The notes under the pieces were generated by a model. It saw only the letters and a list, made by a program, of their open reading frames with translations. It did no database searches and was not told the DNA's origin. A stretch of 64,000 bases of DNA, from positions 20,397 to 84,396 of the forward strand of contig NZ_JAELTQ010000007.1 in NCBI RefSeq assembly GCF_016428905.1, written 5' to 3'. Made by a program: the position numbers and the translations under genes. The DNA comes from Dyella sp. ASV24 (lineage in GTDB: Bacteria; Pseudomonadota; Gammaproteobacteria; Xanthomonadales; Rhodanobacteraceae). Below are positions 17,403 to 26,268 of this stretch, one piece after another. Position 1 is the stretch's first letter. Each line of letters starts with the position of its first letter.

Positions 17403-20400
17403 TCACCCCGGACGCCGTGCTCCCAATTGCACCAACACTTCCTGCGCCGCGCGAATACGCTCAGTCGCACCCGGCAACTCCAGATTCACCTTGAGCTTGT
17501 CCTGCCCATCCAGCTTGTAAACGCGCGGCTGACTCTGGATCAGGCGAATGATCGCCATCGGATCCACCTCCGGCTTGTCGCGGAAGGTGATGCGTCCTCC
17601 ATTGGCGCCGAAGTCCAGCTTACGAATGCCTAGCGGCGTTGCCATCAGCTTGAGCTGGGCGACGGCGAACAACTGCTTCGCCGCGTCAGGCAGCAAGCCG
17701 AAGCGGTCGATCATCTCCACCTGAAGATCGCGCAGGTGATCCTCGTTGCGTGCACTGGCGATGCGCTTGTACAGCGTCAGGCGCGTGTGGACGTCCGGCA
17801 GGTAGTCGTCGGGAATCAGAGCTGGCAAGTGCAGTTCGACTTCTGTTTCGTGCTCGCTGCTGAGGTCGAAGTCGGGCACCTTGCCGGACTTGAGTGCGCG
17901 CACGGCGCGCTCCAGTAGCTCGGTGTAGAGACCGAAGCCGATCTCCTGGATCTGGCCAGACTGTTCATCACCCAGCAGTTCGCCCGCGCCGCGGATTTCC
18001 AGGTCGTGCGTGGCCAGGGTGAAGCCGGCGCCCAGTTCTTCCAGCGAGGCGATCGCTTCCAGTCGCTTTTCCGCATCAGCCGTCATGGCCTTGCGATCAG
18101 GTACCACAAGATAGGCGTAGGCACGGTGGTGCGAACGGCCCACACGGCCACGCAACTGGTGCAACTGCGCGAGGCCGAAGCGGTCTGCTCGGTTGATGAT
18201 GATGGTGTTGGCCGTGGGGATGTCGATGCCGGTTTCGATAATGGTGGTGCATACCAGCACGTTGAAACGCTGGCGGTGGAAATCCGCCATCACGCGTTCC
18301 AGGTCGCGTTCGGCCATCTGGCCATGGGCGATGCCAATGCGCGCTTCCGGAATCAATTCCTCCAGTTCGCGTGCCGTGCGTTCGATGGTGTCCACTTCGT
18401 TATGCAGGAAGTACACCTGACCACCGCGTTGAAGCTCACGCTGGAATGCCTCGCGGACCAGCGCAGGCTCCCATTGCGCGATGAACGTGCGTACCGCCAT
18501 GCGATGCGCGGGTGGCGTGGCGATCAGTGAGAGATCGCGCAGGCCGCTCATGGCCATATTGAGCGTGCGCGGGATCGGCGTGGCCGTCATGGTGAGCAGG
18601 TCCACTTCGGCGCGCAGCTTCTTCAGCTGTTCTTTCTGGCGCACGCCAAAGCGCTGCTCTTCGTCGACGATGACCAGGCCAAGGTTCTTGAACTTGATCT
18701 CCGGTGCAAGCAGCTTGTGCGTGCCGACGATCACGTCGATCTGTCCATCGGTAAGACGCTTGAGCGCTTCGTTCACTTCCTTGGTCGATTTGAAGCGCGA
18801 GAGCACGTCCACGCGTACCGGCCAGTCGGCAAAGCGGTCAGCGAAATTGCGATAGTGCTGCTGGGCGAGCAGGGTAGTGGGCACGAGCACAGCGACCTGC
18901 CGGCCGGCTGTTGCCGCAGCGAAAGCGGCGCGCAGCGCCACTTCGGTCTTGCCGAAGCCCACATCGCCGCAGATCACGCGATCCATGGCGCGCGGTGCGG
19001 CGAGGTCCTTCAGCACGGAATCGATGGCCTGTTCCTGGTCCGGCGTTTCCTCGAACGGGAAGGTGGCTCCAAATTCCTCGACCATCTGGCGGTCGATCGG
19101 CATCGACTCGCCGCCGCGCGCTTCGCGCTGTGCGTAGATGGCGAGCAATTCGGCGGCCACGTCGCGTACTTTCTCGGCGGCCTTGCGGCGCGCGCGTTCC
19201 CAGGCGTCGCCACCGAGCGAATGCAGCGGTGCGAGTTCAGGGGCCGTGCCGGTATAGCGACTGACCAGACCGAGTTGCGCCACGGGCACGTAGAGCTTGT
19301 CGCCCTTGGCGTACTCGATGGTGAGGAACTCGCCTTCCATGCCGCCCAGTTCCATCGATACCAGGCCCTGGTATCGGCCGACGCCGTGGTCGACATGGAC
19401 GATGGGCGCACCGATGGTCAGCTCGGTGAGATCGCGGATGATGCTTTCCGGATCGCGCGCTGCGCCGCGGCGGCGCTTGCGATCCGTGCGTACGCGTTCG
19501 CCAAATAGCTCGCGCTCGGTGAGCACAGTGAAGGCGGGCTGGGTGAGGGCAAAGCCCTGTTCCAGTCCTGCGATGGTGATGGCAAGCCGTAGTTTGTCGC
19601 TGCCGGCAAGAAACGCTTGCCAGCCGTCGATGGTGTCTGGTTTCAGGCCGGCGCTGGCGAGCTGTTCGATCAGGGCTTCGCGGCGACCTGCCGAGTCGGC
19701 GGTGATCAGCACGCGCCCCGGGTAGCTCGACAGGAAATGGCGCAGCGATGTGCCGGGCTCTTCGCCCTTGCGGTTGAGCGGGAGTTCCGGTGCGGGTTGC
19801 GTGCCACTAGGTAGGGCATGTTCGTGGCCGCTTTCCACTAGTTCCACGCGCAGGCGCTTGTTGAGCTGTTCGCGCAGCAGTTCCGGCGGAAGGTACAGCT
19901 CGGCCGGCGGCAGCACGGGGCGTTCGATATCGTGCGCGCGCTGGTCGTAGCGTTCGCCGGTCTGCGTCCAGAACTGGTCGGCCGACTCCAGTGCACCTTC
20001 GCCCAGGAGGAATACGGCGCTGTCGGCGAGATAGTCGAACAGCGTGGCAGTCTGTTCAAAGAACATCGGCAGGTAGTACTCAATGCCGCCCGGCGTCACG
20101 CCTTCTTTCATGTCCTGGTAGAGCGGGCAGCGACGCACGTCGATGGGGAAGCGCTCGCGCAGGCGCGTGCGGAAATCTTTGGCAGCGTTCTCCGTAAGCG
20201 GAAATTCCCGCGCGGGCAGCAACTCGATGTAGTCCACCTGCTGCTGCGAGCGTTGGGTTTCCGGATCGAAGCTACGGATGGATTCCACTTCGTCGTCGAA
20301 CAGCTCGATGCGATACGGTTCGGCGGCACCCATCGGAAAGATGTCGATCAGCGCGCCGCGCACGGCGAAGTCTCCAGGCTCACCCACCTGCGGCACGTTG

Positions 20401-20858
20401 CGATAGCCGGCAGCCTCCAGCCTGCGCTGCTCCGCAGCGAGGTCGAGCTTCTGTTTCTTCCGCACCACCAAACCCGCGCCCGTGATGTGGCTGCGCGGGG
20501 CAATGCGCTGCATCAGCGTGGCAATGGGCACCACTAGTACGCCGCGTTGCACATTCGGCAACTCGTACAGAGTGGCGATGCGCTGCGAGACGATGTCCGG
20601 GTGCGGACTGAACACGTCGTAGGGCAACGTTTCCCAGTCGGGGAAGTGCAGCACGGGCAGGTTGCCCGCGAACACGCGCAGCTCATCTTCCAGCGCGCTC
20701 GCCCGCTGCGTGTCGCGCGTCACGGCAACCAGCAGCCCCTGGTGCGTGCGCGCGGCTTCGGCGACCAGCAAGGCGCGCGAGGAACCGTGTGGCGACGTCC
20801 AGAAGCGACGCTGCTTGGGGGTGGTGGGCAGGGACGGGTGGGGAATCGTATTGGCCAT
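17403..20858 (-). CDS. mfd: Transcription-repair coupling factor Mfd
   Basis: 1151-residue SF2 translocase that releases stalled RNA polymerase and recruits UvrA. Domains in order: UvrB-homology/UvrA-binding module (residues 1-350; HFPDWETLPYDVFSPHPDI), the CarD-like RNAP-interaction domain near 490-560 (VHVDHGVGRYQGLVSMELGG), the helicase with Walker A GDVGFGKTEVALRAA and DEEQ box VIVDEEQRFG, helicase C with LHQLRGRVGRSHHRAYAYL, and the TRCF C-terminal domain. Length is standard. The last 29 codons are almost free of C-ending codons (1 of 29), mirroring the flippase end on the other side of element A. Confidence 0.97.
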   Translation of the reverse strand: MANTIPHPSLPTTPKQRRFWTSPHGSSRALLVAEAARTHQGLLVAVTRDTQRASALEDELRVFAGNLPVLHFPDWETLPYDVFSPHPDIVSQRIATLYELPNVQRGVLVVPIATLMQRIAPRSHITGAGLVVRKKQKLDLAAEQRRLEAAGYRNVPQVGEPGDFAVRGALIDIFPMGAAEPYRIELFDDEVESIRSFDPETQRSQQQVDYIELLPAREFPLTENAAKDFRTRLRERFPIDVRRCPLYQDMKEGVTPGGIEYYLPMFFEQTATLFDYLADSAVFLLGEGALESADQFWTQTGERYDQRAHDIERPVLPPAELYLPPELLREQLNKRLRVELVESGHEHALPSGTQPAPELPLNRKGEEPGTSLRHFLSSYPGRVLITADSAGRREALIEQLASAGLKPDTIDGWQAFLAGSDKLRLAITIAGLEQGFALTQPAFTVLTERELFGERVRTDRKRRRGAARDPESIIRDLTELTIGAPIVHVDHGVGRYQGLVSMELGGMEGEFLTIEYAKGDKLYVPVAQLGLVSRYTGTAPELAPLHSLGGDAWERARRKAAEKVRDVAAELLAIYAQREARGGESMPIDRQMVEEFGATFPFEETPDQEQAIDSVLKDLAAPRAMDRVICGDVGFGKTEVALRAAFAAATAGRQVAVLVPTTLLAQQHYRNFADRFADWPVRVDVLSRFKSTKEVNEALKRLTDGQIDVIVGTHKLLAPEIKFKNLGLVIVDEEQRFGVRQKEQLKKLRAEVDLLTMTATPIPRTLNMAMSGLRDLSLIATPPAHRMAVRTFIAQWEPALVREAFQRELQRGGQVYFLHNEVDTIERTARELEELIPEARIGIAHGQMAERDLERVMADFHRQRFNVLVCTTIIETGIDIPTANTIIINRADRFGLAQLHQLRGRVGRSHHRAYAYLVVPDRKAMTADAEKRLEAIASLEELGAGFTLATHDLEIRGAGELLGDEQSGQIQEIGFGLYTELLERAVRALKSGKVPDFDLSSEHETEVELHLPALIPDDYLPDVHTRLTLYKRIASARNEDHLRDLQVEMIDRFGLLPDAAKQLFAVAQLKLMATPLGIRKLDFGANGGRITFRDKPEVDPMAIIRLIQSQPRVYKLDGQDKLKVNLELPGATERIRAAQEVLVQLGARRPG

Positions 20859-20922
20859 GCGAACCCAGCTATCGAAGGCGAGGCCTCATGCCGCGCCGGG
20901 AAAGCGGGCAAGTGTAACGCGA

Positions 20923-20945
20923 CCGCCCCGGACAGGCCGGGGCGG
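20923..20945 (-). terminator. GC-rich hairpin between the GNAT gene and mfd
   Basis: 9-bp perfect stem (20923-20931 with 20937-20945) and a 5-nt loop, downstream of the acetyltransferase stop on the minus strand. No U-tract. Confidence 0.4.
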
Positions 20946-20980
20946 ATCGACTTTATGGCTTCAGCGGTTTGGGGTGTGCG

Positions 20981-21598
20981 TCAGAGCAGCAGCGAGATCA
21001 GTGTGGTGCCGGGTTCGTCTGGCGACAGGCGGCGCACGAAGCCCAGTTCCTTGCACAAGTGGAGCATGGGGCGGTTTTCCAGCAGTACATAGCCCCAGAT
21101 TTCACTCAAGCCGCGGCGACGGCAATCGTCGACCAGGCGCTGCATGAGCAGGGCGCCAAGGCCCTGGCAGCTCCAGTCGCGCTCCACCAGCACGGAGAAT
21201 TCAGCGCTGTTGGCGGCTTCGTCGACGAAGATACGCCCGACACCGCGCATTTCCGCCGGCTTGACCGTTTCGTCCATCAGCACGAAGGCGGTTTCCACGG
21301 CAGGGTCGATGTGGGTCAGGCGCTGTGCCATCGAGTCCGGCAGCTCCGACATGCAATGAAGGAAACGACGGCGGATGTCCTCGGGCGAGAGACGGGAGAA
21401 CTGGCGCTTCAGCGCGGCCATGTCGTCGGGCTCAATGCCACGCAGGTACAGCTCACGGCCGTCGTGCGCGTGCACCAGCTCGCCCTTCGGCGATTTGGGC
21501 ACCTCAACCAGCCGAGGGCGGGCGAAGCGCTCGTTGCTGCGCACGGGGACCAGCGCGCGGCGGTTGCTTGAGTAGTCGATGGCGGGAGTCATGACCAT
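20981..21598 (-). CDS. GNAT-family N-acetyltransferase
   Basis: 205 residues (start at 21598, or at the ATG at 21592). The C-terminal ~160 residues form a GNAT fold: LYLRGIEPDDMAALKRQF, strand SAEFSVLVERDW, and the acetyl-CoA-binding loop in CQGLGALLMQRLVDDCRRRG (Q-x-x-G-x-G/A type), ending in ENRPMLHLCKELGF. This form is similar to the acetyltransferase module fused to acetyl-CoA synthetase-like proteins. The first 45 residues are an extra basic N-terminal extension. The substrate, protein lysine or a small amine, cannot be told. Confidence 0.85.
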   Translation of the reverse strand: MVMTPAIDYSSNRRALVPVRSNERFARPRLVEVPKSPKGELVHAHDGRELYLRGIEPDDMAALKRQFSRLSPEDIRRRFLHCMSELPDSMAQRLTHIDPAVETAFVLMDETVKPAEMRGVGRIFVDEAANSAEFSVLVERDWSCQGLGALLMQRLVDDCRRRGLSEIWGYVLLENRPMLHLCKELGFVRRLSPDEPGTTLISLLL

Positions 21599-21772
21599 AC
21601 TTTACCGTATTGTGTGCAGTGCAACATGAACAAAAAGCTTTGTTAACCAGGTTGTTTTGCGGCGCTATGTCGCACTGCATGGATGGATCGGATGCGGCCC
21701 TGAGAGTCTCCGGGCGGCTGCAGGCAGAATGCGCCAGCGAGCGCCCATCAGCGTTGAGGGGGAGTGAAAACC

Positions 21773-22162
21773 ATGGCAGCTGCGTCCAAAGGCATCACCC
21801 CTCGTCAGGTCGAGGCACTCTGCGGGCAATGGCCCGGGGTGACTCGTGACATCAAATGGGGTGCCGAACTGGTGTTCAGCGTAGGCAGCAAGATGTTTGT
21901 GGTGATGCCGGTCGACGGAGGGCGGATCGCCTTCAAGGTCGAGGAGGATCGCTTTCTCGAACTGACCGACCAGCCGGGTATCATCGCGTCCCCCTATCTC
22001 GCCCGCGCCCGCTGGGTCTCGGTGGTGGAGCCGCAGCGCTTCAGCACCCGTGAGCTGTCCGAGCACATCCGAACGGCTTACGGACTGGTCCGCGCCAGGC
22101 TCACCAAGAAGCTGCAAGCGGAGCTGGGCGAGTGGCCACTCCCAAAGGAAAAGCACGAGTGA
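21773..22162 (+). CDS. MmcQ/YjbR-family DNA-binding-fold protein
   Basis: 129 residues from the ATG at 21773, about 10 bp after GAGGGGGAG; a GTG at 21764 is too close to it. The YjbR fold (a double-wing CyaY-like alpha/beta domain) is recognisable from VEALCGQWPGVTRDIKWG, KMFVVMPVDGGRIAFKVEEDRF, and the terminal YGLVRARLTKKLQAEL. Members are small cytoplasmic proteins of unproven function. The stop overlaps the GTG start of the following VOC-family gene, so the two are probably co-translated. Confidence 0.82.
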   Translation: MAAASKGITPRQVEALCGQWPGVTRDIKWGAELVFSVGSKMFVVMPVDGGRIAFKVEEDRFLELTDQPGIIASPYLARARWVSVVEPQRFSTRELSEHIRTAYGLVRARLTKKLQAELGEWPLPKEKHE

Positions 22163-22554
22163 AGCAGTACATCGGCAGCATCGCCCTCGTCGTGGCTGAT
22201 TACGACGAAGCCATCGACTGGTATACCCGCGTGCTGGGGTTCACGCTGCTCGAAGACACCGACATGGGGGGCGGCAAGCGCTGGGTGATTGTCGCGCCGC
22301 CGGGCTCCAGCGAAACACGTGTGCTCCTTGCGCGGGCGACAACGCCGGAGCAATCGGCCCGCGTGGGTGATCAGACGGGTGGCCGCGTCTTCCTGCTGTT
22401 GCACACCGACAATTTCTGGCGCGACTACCGCCGCATGGAAGCCGCTGGCGCCACGTTCTGCGAAGCGCCTCGCGAAGAAGCCTATGGAACGGTGGTGGTG
22501 TTTCAGGATCTCTATGGCAACAAGTGGGATCTGCTGCAGCTCAAGAGCGGCTGA
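22159..22554 (+). CDS. VOC-superfamily (glyoxalase-like) protein
   Basis: 131 residues with a GTG start at 22159, overlapping the upstream TGA and preceded by AAAGGAAA. Two beta-alpha-beta-beta-beta repeats typical of the vicinal oxygen chelate fold: KQYIGSIALVVADYDEAIDW with VLGFTLLEDTDMGGGKRWV, then GRVFLLLHTDNFWRDYRRM with TVVVFQDLYGNKWDLLQ. Candidate metal ligands include the His in LLHTDNF; the usual N-terminal His/Glu is replaced in SIALVV, so metal binding is uncertain. The substrate is unknown. Confidence 0.82.
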   Translation: MKQYIGSIALVVADYDEAIDWYTRVLGFTLLEDTDMGGGKRWVIVAPPGSSETRVLLARATTPEQSARVGDQTGGRVFLLLHTDNFWRDYRRMEAAGATFCEAPREEAYGTVVVFQDLYGNKWDLLQLKSG

Positions 22555-22576
22555 TCCACCTCCGCGCGGAGATCAC

Positions 22577-23485
22577 TCAATCAGTGATGTCCGGCTCGAA
22601 GAAACTCCAACGGATATCCGGAAACTGCGCCTTCATGGCGCGCTCCACGCTGTTGATCGCCTCCACCAGTGCCGTTTGATCCGGCGCTGGAGACATGCGG
22701 GCCTTCACCGCCACCATCACGTCTGGGCCCATCTGCAGGGTGATGACGTTGAGCACCACATCCACTTCCGGGCGCGCATTGATGAAGGCAATCAGCTCTT
22801 CGCGGCGCTTGGGCTCTACGCCCTGGCCGATCAGGAGATCCTTCACCTCGCTGGCCACGGCGACCGCCACCACCACCAGCAGCACGCCGATCACGATGGT
22901 GCCCGCAGCGTCGTAAAGCAGGTTGCCGGTGATCATTGTGGCGAGCACGGCGACCAGCGCTACGGCGAGGCCGAGTAGGGCAGCGAGGTCTTCGCCAAAG
23001 ATCACCAGCAACTCGCTGGAACGCGTTTCGTGGAACCAACGCCACAGGCTACGGCCATCGCGTGCCTTGTTCACTTCCTTCAGGCAGCCATGCATGGAAA
23101 TCGACTCGGCCACCACGCCAAAGCCAAGCACGCCGATGGCCAGCCACGGCCACTTCAGCGGCTCCGGATGGCTCAGCTTGTGGATGCCCTCGTAGATGGA
23201 AAACATGCCGCCGACACTGAACAGCAATATGGCGACGAGAAACGACCAGAAATACAGCGCGCGGCCCCAGCCCAGTGGGTACTCGTCAGACGGCGGGCGC
23301 TCTGCCTGACGCATGCCGAACAGCAGCAGGCCCTGATTGCCGCAGTCGGCCAGCGAATGCACCGCTTCGGCCAGCATGGCACCCGAACCGGTGATCCATG
23401 CGGCGACCAGCTTGCTTAGGAAAATCGCGAAATTGGCGCCGAGGGCCAGCAGGATGGCCCTCGTTGAATTGGCGTGACCGGACAT
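22577..23485 (-). CDS. Cation diffusion facilitator (CDF) metal transporter
   Basis: 302 residues from the ATG at 23485 with GGGAAGGA upstream. Six hydrophobic segments: the first has ALGANFAIFLSKLVAAWITG, the second carries the H-x3-D metal-site motif (LAEAVHSLADCGNQG), and the fifth has a matching acidic residue (FGEDLAALLGLAVALVAVL). The C-terminal ~80 residues form the cytoplasmic dimerisation domain (PEVDVVLNVITLQMGPDVMVAVK). Probably exports a divalent ion such as Zn, Fe or Mn by proton antiport. The second-helix HxxxD is typical of this family's YdfM/MMT1-like branch. Confidence 0.88.
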   Translation of the reverse strand: MSGHANSTRAILLALGANFAIFLSKLVAAWITGSGAMLAEAVHSLADCGNQGLLLFGMRQAERPPSDEYPLGWGRALYFWSFLVAILLFSVGGMFSIYEGIHKLSHPEPLKWPWLAIGVLGFGVVAESISMHGCLKEVNKARDGRSLWRWFHETRSSELLVIFGEDLAALLGLAVALVAVLATMITGNLLYDAAGTIVIGVLLVVVAVAVASEVKDLLIGQGVEPKRREELIAFINARPEVDVVLNVITLQMGPDVMVAVKARMSPAPDQTALVEAINSVERAMKAQFPDIRWSFFEPDITD

Positions 23486-23596
23486 CGTTCCTTCCCTTGG
23501 ACGAGTAAGTGTCGCGAACAAAACGACTGCGCGACCGTCATGCGGGCGCTACGTTTTGTTGGCGACTCCAGGGGAAGTTTAGCCGGCCATCCGGCC

Positions 23597-24115
23597 TTAG
23601 CGTATGACGCCGCCCACACCCACGCCGAAGCTCACGTTCGACTTGCCCGCATTCATTTCATCGGGCGTCCACCGATGTGACTGGGCAACGCTCACCAGCG
23701 GGAACACATAGCTAGCTTCGCCTACCTTGCCTTCGCGGGTGCTGGTAATGCGGCCCGACAGCGTGATCAATGAGCCAGTGGGGTAGTCGAACGACTCCAC
23801 GTAGCCAGGCATTACGGCGATGAAGCGGCCCCAGCCACCGTTGTTGGCTAGTTTGGGACGCTGGGAGCTGTCGAGTGGATAACCCACGATTTCCACCTCG
23901 CTGTGATCGGCGAGGTTGCGCACTTCAACGACCTGACCGCCCCAGATCACATCTGCATTGGTGTACTGGCCCGGCGATTGCGCCACGATGTTCGGCGCTG
24001 TCGCTACCGTGGTGGGCGAGGGCTTGTAGATAGGCGCAGGTGCGCAGGCCGCCAGCGGCAGCAGGCCGGTGGCGATGGCGACATGCAGAAGTGAACTTGT
24101 GATGTGCTGGTTCAT
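23597..24115 (-). CDS. Slp-family outer-membrane lipoprotein
   Basis: 172 residues from the ATG at 24115. Signal peptide with lipobox LLPLAAC. The Slp domain follows (VIWGGQVVEVRNLADHSEVEI, DYPTGSLITLSGRITSTREG, YVFPLVSVAQSHRW). Slp/YeaY proteins are small outer-membrane lipoproteins linked to stationary-phase or acid stress in E. coli. The product ends in a glycine-rich GVGVGGVIR. Confidence 0.88.
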   Translation of the reverse strand: MNQHITSSLLHVAIATGLLPLAACAPAPIYKPSPTTVATAPNIVAQSPGQYTNADVIWGGQVVEVRNLADHSEVEIVGYPLDSSQRPKLANNGGWGRFIAVMPGYVESFDYPTGSLITLSGRITSTREGKVGEASYVFPLVSVAQSHRWTPDEMNAGKSNVSFGVGVGGVIR

Positions 24116-24197
24116 GGCCTGATCCCCGTAGGTTGATTCGAGCTTAACGGGCTGGCAGGGCGGAAGGTATACAGCACGTGGACGCAGGCACCTGCGT

Positions 24198-25079
24198 TCA
24201 GCCGGCGCTTTCTTCCACCAGCCAGTCGAGCCGCCAGCGCGCCGGATGCTCCTGCGACAGCAGGGGCGCCATCGCGCGTAGCGCTTCGTGCAGGGTCTCG
24301 TCCAGCTTCCACGGCGCGTTGAGAATGACCATGCCGGAGCCGTTGAGCCGCAGCGGCGAATCATCCGGATGCACCAACAGCTCGGCCCGCAATACCCTGC
24401 GCACGCCGCAATGCTGCAGCCAGCGATGGAATGGCTGCACCTGACTGCGCAGCTTGATCGGATACCACACGGCGTAGACACCCGTGGGCCAGCGCTGAAG
24501 CGCGCCCTTCAGCGCTCGCTCGATCACGCGGTACTCTGCTTCCTGCGCCTCATAGGGCGGATCGATCAGTACCAGGCCGCGTTTCTCTTTGGGCGGCAGC
24601 AATGCCTTGAGCGCTTCGTAGCCGTTGCGCTCATGGACGTGCACGCGCTGATCGTGGTGGAACAGCTCGCGCAGGCGCGTGGCTTCTTCCGGATGCAGTT
24701 CGCACAGCTGCGCGCTGTCGCTCTCGCGCATGGCATTGGCTACCTGCAGCGGTGAGCCGGGGTAGAGCTTCAGGCCGTGCTCGTTACCCGGCAGGCGCAA
24801 GATGGCATCGAGCCAGCGTCGCAGCAGCGGGGGCAGGGGCTGCGTCTTGCCATGGCTACCATGCATGTCCGGAAACAGCAGGCGCGCGATGCCGTCCTTG
24901 TACTCGCCCGTCTTGCCGGCCTCCACGCTGTCGAGCGCGTAGCAACCGCTGCCAGCGTGTGTGTCGACAAAGGCGAACGGGGTGGGCTTTGCCTGCAGTG
25001 CCTCGATCAGCGCGAGCAGCACGGTGTGCTTGAGGACATCGGCGAAGTTGCCGGCGTGGTAGGCGTGACGGTAGTTCAT
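24198..25079 (-). CDS. rlmJ: 23S rRNA (adenine(2030)-N6)-methyltransferase RlmJ
   Basis: 293 residues. The N-terminal MNYRHAYHAGNFADVLKH is characteristic of RlmJ. The SAM-binding region includes FVDTHAGSGCYAL and the catalytic NPPY-like motif is VLIDPPYE. It methylates A2030 of 23S rRNA during ribosome assembly. Monocistronic; its 5' end faces repeat element B, which begins about 110 bp upstream. Confidence 0.95.
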   Translation of the reverse strand: MNYRHAYHAGNFADVLKHTVLLALIEALQAKPTPFAFVDTHAGSGCYALDSVEAGKTGEYKDGIARLLFPDMHGSHGKTQPLPPLLRRWLDAILRLPGNEHGLKLYPGSPLQVANAMRESDSAQLCELHPEEATRLRELFHHDQRVHVHERNGYEALKALLPPKEKRGLVLIDPPYEAQEAEYRVIERALKGALQRWPTGVYAVWYPIKLRSQVQPFHRWLQHCGVRRVLRAELLVHPDDSPLRLNGSGMVILNAPWKLDETLHEALRAMAPLLSQEHPARWRLDWLVEESAG

Positions 25080-25190
25080 GGGATGGGGGCGCCGGGTGGT
25101 GGGACAGTATAGGGGAGGGATGTGTGAGGTCCCTTGATTCTGTTTTTCTTTTCCCGGGAGGGGGCGATGCGGGGGGCGTGTGCTTTTCTT

Positions 25191-26118
25191 CCTCTCCCCT
25201 ATGGGGAGAGGGTTGGGGTGAGGGGCGGGTGCTCGCCTTGTGGTTTCGATGAAACCGTCCCCACGGCGCAGGCCGGAGGCGCTTCTCAGCAGCCGAATGG
25301 CTGGTCATCCAGTAGCGATATCGCTTGGTTCTCGCGTTGCGGCGATCTGGCCGCTTACGCAGCGGGCGTTTCGGCCTCCTGCCGGAGGCCGAGTCACTTT
25401 TCTTTGCTTGCCCAAAGAAAAGTAACCCAAAGAAAGGGCACCCCCGTCGCGTCGCCGGCCGATAAAGCCGGCCGGTCCGTGAGGGTCGGCCGGGCTTTTC
25501 GACAGGGCATCCTGCCCTGACGAAAAGTGCCGGGCATCGTGCCCGGCACCCCTTCGGGGCCTGATCGTCCACCCCTCACCGCCGCTCTAGGGGGCCCGGA
25601 AGATCAAAAGCGAAAGCTGACGGCTCGTGCAGCTGTGCTGCACATCGCATCGCGGCAGGTCGCGTTGCTGCTGCTCTAAGTGCACAAAACCAAGGCGGAA
25701 GACAAAGACGATGCTGTTCGGTGGCGAGTTCTCCCCACCGGTCGGGAAGCGTAGCGTTTGCTTTCCCTTGCCCCAGTGGTGGGAAAGCGTAGCGCTCCCT
25801 TTATCTTGCCTTGGCGGTAGGAAAGCGTAGCGTCCTCTCTCCCTAGCCCCAGGGGTAGGGAAGCGTAGCGCGGCCTGCTTTAAGTCCTCTTGGCCATGGC
25901 GCGTTGCGAAGCGCTTCGGCGTACCCGCTGTGTAGAGGTGGAGGTGACCAAGCAGCACGATTCCTCACCCGTTCGGGCTTATCCCAAGGTCATGCTGCGG
26001 GCGTTGGCTTTACGGCCATTTTCTTTGGGTTACTTTTCTTTTGGGCCAGCAAAAGAAAAGTGACTCGGCCTCCGGCAGGAGGTCGAAACGCCCGCTGCGT
26101 AAGCGGCCAGATCGCGAT
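25191..26118. repeat. Repeat element B: second copy of the ~1-kb inverted-arm element
   Basis: Same order of blocks as element A: left arm 25191-25440, hairpins 25495-25527 and 25528-25548, the GTGCAGC/GCTGCAC hairpin near 25627, GGRAAGCGTAGCG copies starting at 25744, 25781, 25819 and 25858 (period 38 bp), and right arm ~26020-26118. The right arm is shorter than in A and stops at about GATCGCGATATC, so the outer ~140 bp are missing. The ~95-bp inner arms are almost perfectly complementary within B, more so than in A. No convincing gene inside. Confidence 0.85.
25495..25548. other. Paired hairpins in the core of element B
   Basis: First hairpin: arms 25495-25508 and 25514-25527 with the same single A-A mismatch as in A. 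Second: arms 25528-25536 and 25540-25548. Compared with A, one pair in the first stem and two in the second have changed on both sides (G-C to A-T; G-C to C-G; T-A to G-C). Confidence 0.7.
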
Positions 26119-26231
26119 ATCACCCCAACAAGAGACCCAAAACCCAAAGAACGCACGAATCAACTCGACATAAAAAACATCAACCACCCAGCCCAAAACC
26201 TCCCTCAAACCGCGTGGAGCCACCTCCAGAG

Positions 26232-26261
26232 TTGAGCCCCCACCACCAACACCACTATTCT
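26232..26261 (+). promoter_or_regulatory. Candidate promoter of the copper-resistance operon
   Basis: TTGAGC at 26232-26237 and TATTCT at 26256-26261 with an 18-bp spacer. Transcription would begin within a few bases of the ATG at 26269, leaving little or no leader; no Shine-Dalgarno sequence is seen before that ATG. Confidence 0.35.
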
Positions 26262-26268
26262 CGATCCC

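Noticed and set aside
18717..19508. Plus-strand frame opposite mfd
   Set aside because: Entirely inside mfd, no motif, typical high-GC antisense artefact.
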